Positions 14,985-23,934 of a stretch of 36,001 bases of DNA are shown in pieces. Under the pieces are notes generated by a model, which did no database searches, was not told where the DNA came from, and saw only the letters and a list, made by a program, of their open reading frames with translations. Numbering within the stretch: position 1 is the stretch's first letter; every line of letters starts with the position of its first letter. This DNA comes from JBKCUA01 sp046318675 (GTDB lineage: Bacteria > Pseudomonadota > Alphaproteobacteria > JAJTHO01), in contig JBKCUA010000030.1 in assembly GCA_046318675.1 (NCBI GenBank), positions 1 through 36,001 on the forward strand, given 5' to 3'. The position numbers and the translations under genes are program-made.

Positions 14985-15968
14985 TTGCACCATCTGATTT
15001 TTCTGCTGCTGTTATTAGGGCGATTCTCCTCAGCCTTTGCCGCAGAGCCGCCGTTGTTGAGCTTTCCCCTTGCGTGTACCGTCGGGCGTGATTGCTGGGT
15101 GGTCAATTATTTTGATCATAATCCCGGCAAGGGGTTTCAGGATTACCGGTGCTCATGGCGTGGTTATGATGGGCACACGGGGATTGATATCAGCATCGGG
15201 ACACTGGGGCGCATGAATGCTGGGGTATCCGTTTTGGCGGCGGCGGATGGCATTGTTATTGGCGGGCGTGATGGTGAGGAGGATAAGGGTATTGCCCACG
15301 GTGAGGTTTTAACTACTAAAGAATGCGGCAATGGCCTGCGTCTTGATCATGGTGGTGGTTGGATAACGCAATATTGCCATATGAAAAAAGGCTCCGTCCG
15401 GTTTCAAACCGGGATGAAGGTGCGCCGTGGTGATGTGTTGGGGCTTGTGGGTCTGTCGGGCATGACGGAGTTTCCTCACCTGCACATTGAGGTACAATAT
15501 TACGATAAACAACATCCGGTTGATCCCTTCACCGGTTCTGTGACCAGTTGTCAGCAACCACCGCGCCCCTTGTGGGATACTGAGACCTTAGCCAGAATGC
15601 CGTATCGACCGGTGCAAATTTTCTCCTCTGGTGCGGCAGATCGCATTCCCGATCGTACGGCATTACAGCAAGGCACGGGGGAAGCCCGCCGCATTTCAGC
15701 CACCAGTGAACTTTTTATCGCTTATTTTCAAACTTATAGTGTACCTAAGGGTGCAACATTCATCATTGATGTCACCGCCCCCGATGGCACACCGTTTTTA
15801 CGGCGTGAAATAGTGCAAGAACGCTCACAGATGCAGGCATATGTTTATGCTGGAAAAAAACGCGGGACAGCCCCCTGGCCAACGGGCACATACCGTTTTA
15901 CCGCCGTGGTACAAGGGGGCGGCAAAGACATTAAGGACACGCAAGATACTGAAATAACAGTATATTAA
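14985..15968 (+). CDS. Exported M23 (LytM-type) metallopeptidase
   Basis: A 327-residue protein starting at TTG (14985) with signal peptide LIFLLLLLGRFSSAFA/AEPP. The M23 domain has GHTGID (63-68; H64 and D68) and HLHIE (165-169; H167), the zinc ligands, with a further histidine at 132 (QYCHM). M23 enzymes cut peptide bonds in peptidoglycan cross-links. The HLHxE motif has I in place of the frequent F. Cysteines at 31, 37, 56, 114 and 131 could form periplasmic disulfides. The C-terminal 120 residues are an unassigned beta-rich region. There is no in-frame ATG near the signal peptide; GGAAAAG, part of repeat delta, lies eight to nine bases upstream of the TTG. Confidence 0.88.
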   Translation: MHHLIFLLLLLGRFSSAFAAEPPLLSFPLACTVGRDCWVVNYFDHNPGKGFQDYRCSWRGYDGHTGIDISIGTLGRMNAGVSVLAAADGIVIGGRDGEEDKGIAHGEVLTTKECGNGLRLDHGGGWITQYCHMKKGSVRFQTGMKVRRGDVLGLVGLSGMTEFPHLHIEVQYYDKQHPVDPFTGSVTSCQQPPRPLWDTETLARMPYRPVQIFSSGAADRIPDRTALQQGTGEARRISATSELFIAYFQTYSVPKGATFIIDVTAPDGTPFLRREIVQERSQMQAYVYAGKKRGTAPWPTGTYRFTAVVQGGGKDIKDTQDTEITVY

Positions 15969-16030
15969 ATCGATCTTATTTTTCTGGCTATTGTTCTGAA
16001 AAATGGATATTTTAGATTTCAAAAATTTTT

Positions 16031-17176
16031 ATGCGTACCAATACACCAGCACTGCGGTGGGCTATCTTGATGCTATTACTGGTGCTTGGTTGGTCTCCGG
16101 CCTGGGGACAAAGCCCATCAGCGGTAGAGCGTTCCTTGCAACTTCAGGCACAGAACCAAGCCAGCCAAGGGGTGTGGCTGCGCGATACTATCAGTAATTG
16201 CGCGATTTGGGTTCCCAGCTTTGCCACCCGCGTGGATATCAGCGGTAAGTGCGTCAACGACAGGGTTGAAGGGCAGGCCAGCATCACCCTTTACAACGAT
16301 GTCTATTACCGGGCGGCCTATGATGGTTATTTTCTGGCCGGGTACTATATCGCCCCGCAAAAGGTTGAGGGCAGCGTGGGGGAGGCTCCGACTGGGCTTG
16401 GTACCATGTTTGAATTTCGCACGGGGATGAATGGCCTTCGCTTATATACCAAGCTTGTCCCACGTACTAACCAGCGTAGCAGTGCCTGCAACAGCACCTT
16501 GTATGCCGCCATTAACCCGCAGCAAGTTATCCTCTCCCCAGAGATTACCAAAAGAATTGGCGAAGTAGCACTCACCAAATTTCAGGAATTGTGCAGCACG
16601 TTTGGCTATGATGGTAGTTTTCCAAAAGTCACCATCGCCTTTGTGCCAATGGGGTTTTTCACCTCGCCCACGCCTACGGTTCTGTCTAGTGTGGAGGCGG
16701 TGTGGAATGAGGATCGCTGGCGTCTTATGGACACAAAAACCTCTGGTACTGGCACTTCGGCAACGCCGCCCGTCTCAACCCGGCCTAGTGTTTCCTTGAC
16801 CCTCAGTGCTTTTGTTACCAGTAACACCAGCCTTGGATATCCTGTATGCCAAGCAAACTTTCGCCTTGCCAACGTGGGGGCAAGCACTATTACCGGCATC
16901 ACCCTGATTGGCAATGTCGCCACAACAAAGCGGCAGATCATCACCACTATCAGGGCAAGCCGGGAAACAAGCCTTCCTGTCAATGCTCAAACCACTATTC
17001 GCAGCAACCTACCCGCCGCCGCCTGCCCTTTTATTGGTTTTATTCAGATTACTCAAGTTGCCTGCCAAAGTGGGGATAATTTGATTACGGATTGCAAACC
17101 GTTGATTCGAGTATTGCGTGATGATCCGGCGGTGACGACGGCGGGGGGACTTCCTGGGGTACAGGTGGTGTTTTAA
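16031..17176 (+). CDS. Exported protein of unknown function
   Basis: A 381-residue protein that I do not recognise. A signal peptide is clear (AILMLLLVLGWSPAWG/QSPS, cleavage near residue 26). The mature part contains several cysteines (C57, C74 and others around SSACNS, ELCS, PVCQ, AACP and ACQSG), suggesting disulfides, and a Thr/Ser/Pro linker (TSGTGTSATPPVSTRPS) that separates an N-terminal domain from a C-terminal part that looks like an immunoglobulin-like beta-sandwich (LTLSAFVTSNTS...FRLANVGASTITGITL). It may work outside the inner membrane with the M23 peptidase 62 bases upstream. The stop TAA is followed by in-frame TAG from a solo epsilon terminus. Confidence 0.8.
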   Translation: MRTNTPALRWAILMLLLVLGWSPAWGQSPSAVERSLQLQAQNQASQGVWLRDTISNCAIWVPSFATRVDISGKCVNDRVEGQASITLYNDVYYRAAYDGYFLAGYYIAPQKVEGSVGEAPTGLGTMFEFRTGMNGLRLYTKLVPRTNQRSSACNSTLYAAINPQQVILSPEITKRIGEVALTKFQELCSTFGYDGSFPKVTIAFVPMGFFTSPTPTVLSSVEAVWNEDRWRLMDTKTSGTGTSATPPVSTRPSVSLTLSAFVTSNTSLGYPVCQANFRLANVGASTITGITLIGNVATTKRQIITTIRASRETSLPVNAQTTIRSNLPAAACPFIGFIQITQVACQSGDNLITDCKPLIRVLRDDPAVTTAGGLPGVQVVF

Positions 17177-17187
17177 TAGAGGTGCCC
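17173..17187 (+). repeat. Solo epsilon terminus at stop codon
   Basis: TTAATAGAGGTGCCC contains the TAA stop of the preceding gene (17174-17176) and a second in-frame TAG. No partner terminus is found within 2 kb. Confidence 0.75.
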
Positions 17188-17194
17188 AATAGTC

Positions 17195-17210
17195 TGTTGT
17201 GCACAATAGG
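17195..17210. promoter_or_regulatory. Palindrome upstream of SCO1 gene
   Basis: The 10-bp perfect palindrome TTGTGCACAA (17197-17206) is extended on both sides to a 16-bp near-palindrome (CTGTTGTGCACAATAG). It lies about 80 bases before the SCO1 start and could be an operator; the regulator is unknown. Confidence 0.3.
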
Positions 17211-17286
17211 CGGAGAACAACTGCCCGTTTTGCGAGAGCCGTTATTTTCTTGATGCAACAATAAAAAATACGCTATAAGTCTTACC

Positions 17287-17895
17287 ATGTTTTTTTCCCG
17301 CTTTCATCGCATTGTTCTATATATAACCTTCGGGAGTTTGGTTGCGGCAATAATGTTACTGGCCGGGGCATGGGTGTATAAAAACACCACGCCTGCGCCT
17401 GTTGCGGTGGCATCAGTGGGCGCACCCTTTCAATTAACGAACCAATATGGCGCGGATGTCACCCAAGACACCTTTAAGGGCAAGCCTTTCTTGGTATTTT
17501 TTGGTTTTACCCATTGCCCCGATGTCTGCCCAACGGGTTTAGCCACCATCACGACAGCACTAAAGGCCTTACCGCAAGCCCAACAAGACGCCATCGTCCC
17601 TGTCTTTATCACTGTTGATCCAGCACGCGACACCCCGGCGGTGCTCAAGGACTACCTTGCCGCGTTTCATCCCGGCTTTATTGGCCTTACGGGGAGTGAG
17701 GAATCCATCAAAAATGTCCTCAAAGGGTATCGCGCGTACGCCGCCCCCAGTCCCGCCACCGCTGGCCAGAAAGACTACCTCATGGATCATTCCGCCCTTA
17801 TTTATTGGATGAACGCACGAGGTGAGTTTGTCCAATTTTTCAGCGGTGATGCCAGCGCAGCGGAAATCACTGCCGCACTGGCGGCTGGCCTTTGA
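17287..17895 (+). CDS. SCO1/SenC copper chaperone family protein
   Basis: A 202-residue thioredoxin-fold protein with an N-terminal membrane anchor (VLYITFGSLVAAIMLLAGAWVY, 10-31). Copper ligands are C77 and C81 (THCPDVCP) and H168 (MDHSA). SCO proteins deliver copper to the CuA centre of cytochrome c oxidase subunit II or act as thiol reductases on it, on the periplasmic side. No cox genes are adjacent. The GNAT gene starts within about ten bases of its stop, suggesting an operon. Confidence 0.93.
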   Translation: MFFSRFHRIVLYITFGSLVAAIMLLAGAWVYKNTTPAPVAVASVGAPFQLTNQYGADVTQDTFKGKPFLVFFGFTHCPDVCPTGLATITTALKALPQAQQDAIVPVFITVDPARDTPAVLKDYLAAFHPGFIGLTGSEESIKNVLKGYRAYAAPSPATAGQKDYLMDHSALIYWMNARGEFVQFFSGDASAAEITAALAAGL

Positions 17896-17902
17896 CGGCC
17901 TT

Positions 17903-18607
17903 GTGAATCCTTCATTAACTGACTGGCGTCGCTGGATGGCGGCGGATCATCATTGCCGTAACCGTGTGCGCCCCAAAAATGCCATGGCTGATGAAGCCGA
18001 AGGTGCAGATCGGGTGATGCGGGTGCTGTTTTATCCCGATGATCGAGTTATTTTTGGTGAATTACGTGAGCGTTTTACCAACACCAAGCATGAGGTCGAA
18101 AACCTTGAGGCGGCTCAGGGTAAGTTGCTTCGTCAGCGGTTGTTGGCCAATGGCTATCGCCGTACGGTGCATCATCTTTTTTTTGGCATTGCCGACGGCG
18201 GCGGTAGTATAGCAAGCTCACTATCATCGGCAGATAAAGATGATTTTACGCGGCTTTATGTTGATATTTTTGCTCAAGATAATGCCGATGAAGCCCTTGA
18301 GAACGCCCATAAATGCCTGAATGATATATTATATCGCAATATTGTGATACGAAGTACATCAGGCGACGCCATCGGTATTGGTTCGATTGCCAAAGGCGAT
18401 GGGGTAACGCTGTATTATAATATTGGTGTTGCCCTTCATCAGCGTCGTCGTGGCGCGGGGCGTTTAGTGATGCAGCACCTTCAGGCCATCGCCCCCACCG
18501 GGGTGCCGGGACTGTTAGAGTGCGAAGCAACGGACATGGGGTTAATTCACTTTTATGAACGGGCGGGGTTTACCGGGCTGGCCTATGGGGAGGTGTGGGT
18601 AGGGTAG
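17903..18607 (+). CDS. GNAT-family N-acetyltransferase
   Basis: The C-terminal part (about 145-234) is a GNAT fold: GDAIGIGSIAKGDGVTLYYNIGVALHQRRRGAGRLVMQHL, with the acetyl-CoA-binding RRRGAG loop, and then LIHFYERAGFTGLAYGEVW. The N-terminal 130 residues match no family I know. The substrate is unknown. The start is uncertain: a GTG at 17903, eight bases after the SCO1 stop, gives 234 residues; the ATG at 17936 gives 223; the open frame extends further upstream but would overlap SCO1. Probably translated from the SCO1 transcript. Confidence 0.72.
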   Translation: MNPSLTDWRRWMAADHHCRNRVRPKNAMADEAEGADRVMRVLFYPDDRVIFGELRERFTNTKHEVENLEAAQGKLLRQRLLANGYRRTVHHLFFGIADGGGSIASSLSSADKDDFTRLYVDIFAQDNADEALENAHKCLNDILYRNIVIRSTSGDAIGIGSIAKGDGVTLYYNIGVALHQRRRGAGRLVMQHLQAIAPTGVPGLLECEATDMGLIHFYERAGFTGLAYGEVWVG

Positions 18608-18637
18608 ATGCACTGTATAGCCTTATAGCTTAATACT

Positions 18638-19564
18638 CTATATCCCCCACCATCCCTTATTCATGCTGCACGCCCTAATCCATTTTTTTGGTAACATCTG
18701 CGCTCGCTGGCCGAGTTTATAGCCCAGCAGCTTGGCCGCTGTGTGCAATGCAGCGGGGATCAGCCACAAGGGATGATGACGCAGCAGCCAGGCCGCCTCC
18801 GAACGAACAAAGCGCAGACCTTCCCCTTCTGCCCCGCCCAAGGTATCGCGCAGCCACGGTGTACCGGTATGCATGGCTCCGATATCCACACTGCGGCGGA
18901 AGTCTTCCATCATGTTATAATTATGACTATGGCGCACAGCGGCGACGGCGCAATAGCCCACGGCAAAGTCTTTGGTAAGCATTTTTGCGGCTACCTGCAT
19001 ATCCTCACCAAACAGCACCGGGGAAGGAAACCCCCCCACCGCCTCTAATGCTTTCCGGCGATAGGCGGCAAAGGCATCGGACAAAAACGCCGCCCGCATC
19101 CCCAAGCTGGGAATATCCGCCGCTGTGCGTATCGCGCTTTGCGCCGGGTAATTAAACGCCCGGTGGTGAATGGCCAAGGGGTTGGCGTCGTGGTGGGGCA
19201 ACTGTCGCCCCCCTGCCGCGCCAAGGCGGTTATCCTCACGCAAGAAGGCCACCAAGGTGGCCAAGGCATCAGGGCTGTCCAGCACCGCATCCTGGGTCAA
19301 GTATACCAGAATCGGCAGCGGCGCGGCCAATGCCGCCAAATACTGACGCGTACCGCCGTGATCAAAATCCTTTTTAACAATTCCATGCACCGTGTACCCG
19401 GCGGCCTGTGCCCGTTCCGGCGTACCGTCGCTGGATTGGGTATCCACCACAATGACCCTTGCCGGGCGCAGGGTTTGAGCTTGCAATGCTTCGATAGCTT
19501 GTTGAAAAACCTCCCCCCCGTTACGGGTAGGAATCAACACCGCAACATCATCACCGTTCACCAT
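18638..19564 (-). CDS. Family 2 glycosyltransferase, rhamnosyltransferase-like
   Basis: A 308-residue GT-A glycosyltransferase. It starts DDVAVLIPTRNGGEVFQQAI and has VDTQSSDGT, FDHGGTRQYLAALA (motif typical of rhamnosyltransferases) and YLTQDAVLDSPDAL with a TQDA sequence in place of a DXD. GEDMQVAAKML resembles the catalytic ED region. There is no convincing transmembrane segment; residues 245-275 are hydrophobic. It probably adds a sugar to lipopolysaccharide O-antigen or another surface glycan. The start at 19564 overlaps the upstream glycosyltransferase by 14 bases, so the two are an operon. It is convergent with the GNAT gene. Confidence 0.88.
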   Translation of the reverse strand: MVNGDDVAVLIPTRNGGEVFQQAIEALQAQTLRPARVIVVDTQSSDGTPERAQAAGYTVHGIVKKDFDHGGTRQYLAALAAPLPILVYLTQDAVLDSPDALATLVAFLREDNRLGAAGGRQLPHHDANPLAIHHRAFNYPAQSAIRTAADIPSLGMRAAFLSDAFAAYRRKALEAVGGFPSPVLFGEDMQVAAKMLTKDFAVGYCAVAAVRHSHNYNMMEDFRRSVDIGAMHTGTPWLRDTLGGAEGEGLRFVRSEAAWLLRHHPLWLIPAALHTAAKLLGYKLGQRAQMLPKKWIRACSMNKGWWGI

Positions 19565-20387
19565 ATCGTACCCATAAATACTGAACCACATAGTAAGGCA
19601 GGTAGAACAGTAACCACGGGTGCTTCATGGCTAACCAAATATTGTTCCGGGCACTCAGGCGACGTGCCCAACGCGGTGCCTGCTGACGATTTTTATTCCA
19701 ACCCCGACAATGGTAGGCCAACAGACGGCGATTGATAATGAGTTTATAACCTGCTCGACGCAGGCGCAGCGAGGCATCAATATCCTCTTTATACATCCCG
19801 AATCGCTCATCAAAAAAACCACCCGGCTGGCGCAGGAGGATATGCACCACCGTTGCCGGTACTAGCATTAACGCCCCGCACAACGCCGATACCTCTACCG
19901 GTGTTACGGGCAGCACCCGGCAGGCCTCCCCTTGGGCAATATCATACCACCGACCGTACCAAGTGCGGTCAATACCAAGAGAATCATACAAACCGGTGGG
20001 TTTATCAGCAGCAATGTTAAAACCGTATAACGGTGACGACATAACCGTTTTTTGATCCATATCCTGCATTGCCTCCGCCAACCATTCCGGCGTCAAAAAA
20101 CAATCAGGGTTGACGAAAAGAAAATGCGTGGTATCTGGCGGTGCCGCCTCAAGGCCACGGTTATTAGCGGCCGCAAAGCCGATATTGTCATGGTAATGCA
20201 CCCGGACGGTATCAGGATAACGATTCTGTAGCATTTGAACATAACTAGTATCAGTTGAACCGCTATCAACAATCTGAATACTTGCCAATTTTAATGTTTG
20301 CACCTCCAGCAGCGCAATAGCCAAAGGCACAACGGCCGCGCTGTTATGCGTTACAACAATAGCAGTAACTTTGGGGGTGATTATCAT
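19551..20387 (-). CDS. Family 2 glycosyltransferase
   Basis: A 278-residue GT-A enzyme: VTAIVVTHNSAAVVPLAIALL (7-27), VDSGSTDTS, DNIGFAAANNRGLE (typical of WbbL/rhamnosyltransferase-type GT2) and FLFVNPDC, a divergent DXD position. GMYKEDIDASLRLRRAGYKL has the ED catalytic motif. It should act on the cytoplasmic face of the inner membrane in surface polysaccharide synthesis, paired with the downstream glycosyltransferase. It is divergent from the autotransporter gene, with a 138-bp gap between the starts. Confidence 0.9.
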   Translation of the reverse strand: MIITPKVTAIVVTHNSAAVVPLAIALLEVQTLKLASIQIVDSGSTDTSYVQMLQNRYPDTVRVHYHDNIGFAAANNRGLEAAPPDTTHFLFVNPDCFLTPEWLAEAMQDMDQKTVMSSPLYGFNIAADKPTGLYDSLGIDRTWYGRWYDIAQGEACRVLPVTPVEVSALCGALMLVPATVVHILLRQPGGFFDERFGMYKEDIDASLRLRRAGYKLIINRRLLAYHCRGWNKNRQQAPRWARRLSARNNIWLAMKHPWLLFYLPYYVVQYLWVRYGER

Positions 20388-20464
20388 AACAGATTATTTG
20401 TTCCCAACTGATACTATACTGTTTTTTACGGCTGAGGCAACAGCTTGCTTAAACTCTTTTTTAA

Positions 20465-20516
20465 TATAATCACACTAGGAAGAAAGTTAATTAATACATG
20501 TCTACTTTCAATGGAG
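20465..20516 (+). promoter_or_regulatory. Candidate -10 and ribosome-binding site for autotransporter
   Basis: TATAAT at 20465-20470 is a consensus -10 hexamer. No well-spaced -35 is visible (TTGCTT at 20445 would leave only 14 bases). GGAG at 20513-20516 lies nine bases before the ATG at 20526 and decides that start over the two earlier in-frame candidates (TTG 20445, ATG 20511). Confidence 0.4.
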
Positions 20517-20525
20517 CGACGGTTG

Positions 20526-23333
20526 ATGACCAAGAAAAATTTAATTTTTCTGTCCATCGTGGTCATCATGCTGTTTTCAGCAGCGAAGCAGGCTGAGGCG
20601 GTGTGTCCTACATCAGGAACAGTTGCATCGTTAACACTCGACAACGGTGATGTGAATTGCGGTCCCTATACCTTGACGGGCACAGGGGCAGTCTCTGTTG
20701 CAAGTGGCGCAAGCATCGCTCCTACCACCGCGGGCGCTACTGCACTGACCATTAATACTGGTGCAAACATCACTTCTTTTAGCAATAATGGCTTGATATC
20801 AACTTCAACGGGTACCGCAATACAATTGAATGGTAACAGCTCTATTGTAGGTACGGCATTTTCTAACACGGGCACCGTAAACGGTGGTACTGGCAATGCC
20901 TTAGAGCTCAAGGACAGTAGTTCTATTTCTTTCAGTCCCATTACCCAAGGTGATACAACAACATATAATGGCGGGATAACGGGCAATTTTACATCTGGTG
21001 CCACTGGCCCAAAGGCTACGGTGATTTTGAATACAACAGCATCAACAGTTTTTAATATCGGCAGTAGCATCACTAATACTAATACAGCTAGTGGTGCGGT
21101 TGCCCTTTCCATTGATACAACCCCAAGCGGCAGTGATGGTGTGATTAACTTAGGTACCATCTCTTCTGGTATAGGCACCAATGCCGCTGCGGTACGTTTT
21201 AAGGCGGGAGGCAAATTCACCAACAGTGGTACAATTACGGGTAAGATTATTGATGATGGAGATGATCTTAACGTGACCATCATCAACAGCGGCACCATTA
21301 GTGGTGGTGTGGTTCTCGATAGTGGTGGCGACAATACCTTGACGATATTGAGTGGTAGTATCACGGGCGGGTACACTGGTGGTGAGGGTAAGGACACCTT
21401 GAACTTAAACGGCGGCACTATAACGGGGGCTATTAATCTCGGCGCGCATATTACTAATTTTGCGGTCAAAGATAGCATTATCGTTGACGGTACCTTTGCG
21501 ACAGGGGGTGCAATTACAGCTACAGCTATTGACACTAATAATAATAATAGTGTGGTACAGGGCGGTATCAACCTGACTGTTGGCAATTCGACTGTGAGTA
21601 ATTTTACAGTCAATAATACTGTGAATTTGGGGTCTGGTGATATTGCGGTGTATTCGGGTAGTACTTTAAAGATAGGCACGGCTAATCTGACCAGTACAGG
21701 AGCCTTATCCAACATCGGCACCATCATGATCGCGGCGGGTCAATCGCTGACCGCGGGCACCATGACTGCTAGTGCTTTAGGGGCATTAACGATTGGGGTC
21801 AGCCCAGCCGCGGGGGCAAATCCATCTTCAGCGGGAAAATTGGTATTGACCGGTGGCGGCGTGGATTTAAATGGTGCTACTATTGATGTTAAGGTTACTG
21901 GCAATTCTGGGTTTATTCCGGTCGGGACAACATTTACAATCATTGATGCAAACGGTGCCTTGACTGGTGCTTTACCCACCAGTGTCACGTCGGATTCTAT
22001 TCTCTATAAATTTGCCCTGAGCAGTGTAGGAAGTCCTACTAACAAAGATGTATTACTTACCGTCACCAGTTCTGTCGGCAACGTAGCCAGCAATCCAAAC
22101 AATACTAACGTTGCCAACACCATGTTGAACCTGGGTTCAGTCAATGATGTTTCATTAAACCAGATTCGGCAGAATTTGCTCAACGCCCCCAATGAGGCGG
22201 CGGCCAATAATATCCTAGAATCTGCCCTGCCTGTTGTGGATGGCGGTGCCCAGCAATCGGCACTTAATGTCAGCAATCAGGTGCAAGGGATTACCGAAGG
22301 ACGCCTGCAACATATTCGTGAGGGCTTTAATAACCCAACCAGCAGCGTCATCCGGCAAAACAGCTTTGCCCCAAGCCTGAGCCAGGCCATAGCCCCCGAC
22401 CGCGCTGGGTTCAGCAACGCCAGCTACAACACCGTTGCGGCGGATAGTGATATTCGGGCGATGCTGGGCAACAATGAAACCCGGTTGTCCGTGGCCGATA
22501 ATGTCTGGCTGCAAGGATTTGGTCAGAAGGCCACCCAAAACACCCGCAATTTTGTCCAAGGGTATGATGCGACAACCTACGGGATTATCATGGGCGCAGA
22601 CACCCATGAGATTTTTGACAGTGGTACGGTGGGGATAGCCTTTAACTACGGCAAAGCCAAAGTAGAATCAAAGAATGCCAATACCGCCCGCAGCAATATT
22701 GACAGCTACGGGGTCATTGTTTACGGGACGCACCCGGTCACAGAGACGGTCTTTTTTGATGGTCAGGTAGGCTATAATTTCAATAAAATTGATAGCCATC
22801 GGGATAATGTTGGTGGTACTGGCCTCACTGCAAAGGCCGATTATGGTGGGAACCAGTATTCAGCCCGTGGTCTTTTGGGAAAAGATTACCTGGTGGGGTC
22901 TGGATTTACGGTGACGCCCACGGTGAGTTTAGCCTATACGCGCCTGTCGGTGCAGGGCTTTACCGAAACCGGGGCTGAGGGTGCAAATTTAAAAGTCAAC
23001 GGTATGGACTATAACATTCTTGATCTTGGCCTTGGGGTACGGGCGGAACGCCTCTTTACCACGGCCAGCGGTACGCAACTCCGGCCTAGTGTCCATGCCG
23101 GGTATCGTTATGATGTCATCGGCGATAAAATGCAGACAACCTCAACCTTTACCGGCGGCGGCCCTGCCTTTACCACCACGGGCGGCGAACCACAGCGGGG
23201 CAAGTTCAATATCGGTGGCGGTATTGGGGTGGGAACCCTTAATGACTGGCAATTGTCAGCAGAGTACGATTACGAGCTGCAACAGGAGTACAGCGCCCAT
23301 TCCGGCTTTATCCGGGCGTCTAGCCCTTTTTAA
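20526..23333 (+). CDS. Autotransporter (type Va) with beta-helix-like passenger
   Basis: A 935-residue outer-membrane/secreted protein. The signal peptide is KKNLIFLSIVVIMLFSAAKQAEA, cleaved about residue 25. The passenger (to about 590) is rich in G, T, N and S with recurring NSGTI/NTGTVNGG/DGTF-type rungs, suggesting a right-handed parallel beta-helix. A linker (about 590-680) precedes a 12-strand autotransporter barrel: WLQGFGQKATQN, GIIMGAD, VGIAFNYG, SYGVIVYGTH, YSARGLLGKDYLVGSGFTVTPTVSLAYTRL, a terminal YDYELQQEYSAHSGFIRASSPF and a final aromatic residue. No protease or lipase motif was seen, so adhesion is a guess. The passenger is more AT-rich than the barrel. Confidence 0.9.
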   Translation: MTKKNLIFLSIVVIMLFSAAKQAEAVCPTSGTVASLTLDNGDVNCGPYTLTGTGAVSVASGASIAPTTAGATALTINTGANITSFSNNGLISTSTGTAIQLNGNSSIVGTAFSNTGTVNGGTGNALELKDSSSISFSPITQGDTTTYNGGITGNFTSGATGPKATVILNTTASTVFNIGSSITNTNTASGAVALSIDTTPSGSDGVINLGTISSGIGTNAAAVRFKAGGKFTNSGTITGKIIDDGDDLNVTIINSGTISGGVVLDSGGDNTLTILSGSITGGYTGGEGKDTLNLNGGTITGAINLGAHITNFAVKDSIIVDGTFATGGAITATAIDTNNNNSVVQGGINLTVGNSTVSNFTVNNTVNLGSGDIAVYSGSTLKIGTANLTSTGALSNIGTIMIAAGQSLTAGTMTASALGALTIGVSPAAGANPSSAGKLVLTGGGVDLNGATIDVKVTGNSGFIPVGTTFTIIDANGALTGALPTSVTSDSILYKFALSSVGSPTNKDVLLTVTSSVGNVASNPNNTNVANTMLNLGSVNDVSLNQIRQNLLNAPNEAAANNILESALPVVDGGAQQSALNVSNQVQGITEGRLQHIREGFNNPTSSVIRQNSFAPSLSQAIAPDRAGFSNASYNTVAADSDIRAMLGNNETRLSVADNVWLQGFGQKATQNTRNFVQGYDATTYGIIMGADTHEIFDSGTVGIAFNYGKAKVESKNANTARSNIDSYGVIVYGTHPVTETVFFDGQVGYNFNKIDSHRDNVGGTGLTAKADYGGNQYSARGLLGKDYLVGSGFTVTPTVSLAYTRLSVQGFTETGAEGANLKVNGMDYNILDLGLGVRAERLFTTASGTQLRPSVHAGYRYDVIGDKMQTTSTFTGGGPAFTTTGGEPQRGKFNIGGGIGVGTLNDWQLSAEYDYELQQEYSAHSGFIRASSPF

Positions 23334-23340
23334 GCAAGCC

Positions 23341-23934
23341 CTACATCCATTTGGTAACGGGCGAATAAATCGGCAATGGCGCGGCACGAATGGCGGTTAG
23401 AACATCCTCTGGCTTATCCACAATCGTCACCAGGCGGCGGGTATCGGGCTGAGCATAGCCGTTGTCCACGATGTGATCGAGAAGGCCACGCAGGGGCTGC
23501 CAATACCCGTCAATATCACAAAGGATAATCGGTTTATCGTGCATCTGAAGCTGCCGCCAGGTAAGCATCTCAAAAAATTCATCCAACGTGCCAAACCCGC
23601 CAGGCAGAACAACAAAGGCATCAGACTGATCAAACATCATTTTTTTACGCACGTGCATATTCTCAACGATGTGCAGCTTGCTCACCCCTGTGTGACCCAC
23701 CTCATATTGTTCAAGGTGTTCGGGGATGATCCCCACCACGGTGCCGCCGCCGCCCATGACGGCATCAGCGATAAGACCCATAAGGCCAATACGCGCCCCG
23801 CCGTACACCAGGGTTACTTTTTCCTGCGCGAAAAGAATGCCCAGTTTTTGGGCGGCCTCAATATGCCGCGGGTTGCGCGGTCTTGAGGAGCCGCAATACA
23901 CACACACGGCGTTCAGGGGAACATTATTCGTCAT
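23341..23934 (-). CDS. LOG family protein (cytokinin riboside 5'-monophosphate phosphoribohydrolase type)
   Basis: A 197-residue Rossmann-like protein. Family motifs are CVYCGSS (11-17), VYGGARIGLMG (43-53), MHVRKKMM (93-100) and PGGFGTLDE (111-119), the PGGxGTxxE active-site signature. LOG enzymes release the base from nucleoside 5'-monophosphates; in bacteria the physiological substrate is often unclear. Its ATG directly abuts the stop codon of the ABC ATPase gene (zero spacing), so the two are co-transcribed. Convergent with the autotransporter gene, eight bases apart. Confidence 0.92.
   Translation of the reverse strand: MTNNVPLNAVCVYCGSSRPRNPRHIEAAQKLGILFAQEKVTLVYGGARIGLMGLIADAVMGGGGTVVGIIPEHLEQYEVGHTGVSKLHIVENMHVRKKMMFDQSDAFVVLPGGFGTLDEFFEMLTWRQLQMHDKPIILCDIDGYWQPLRGLLDHIVDNGYAQPDTRRLVTIVDKPEDVLTAIRAAPLPIYSPVTKWM

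Noticed and set aside
20498..20596. 32-codon frame overlapping the autotransporter start, with its own AGGAAG upstream
   Set aside because: The AGGAAG is too far from the ATG (about 17 bases), the peptide is unremarkable and it overlaps the signal peptide in another frame; a leader peptide role is not supported.
20666..21727. Long antisense open frame (353 codons) opposite the autotransporter passenger
   Set aside because: It is a by-product of the repetitive Thr/Gly/Asn codons of the passenger: the translation is low-complexity (P, V, L) and lacks a start context or family motifs.
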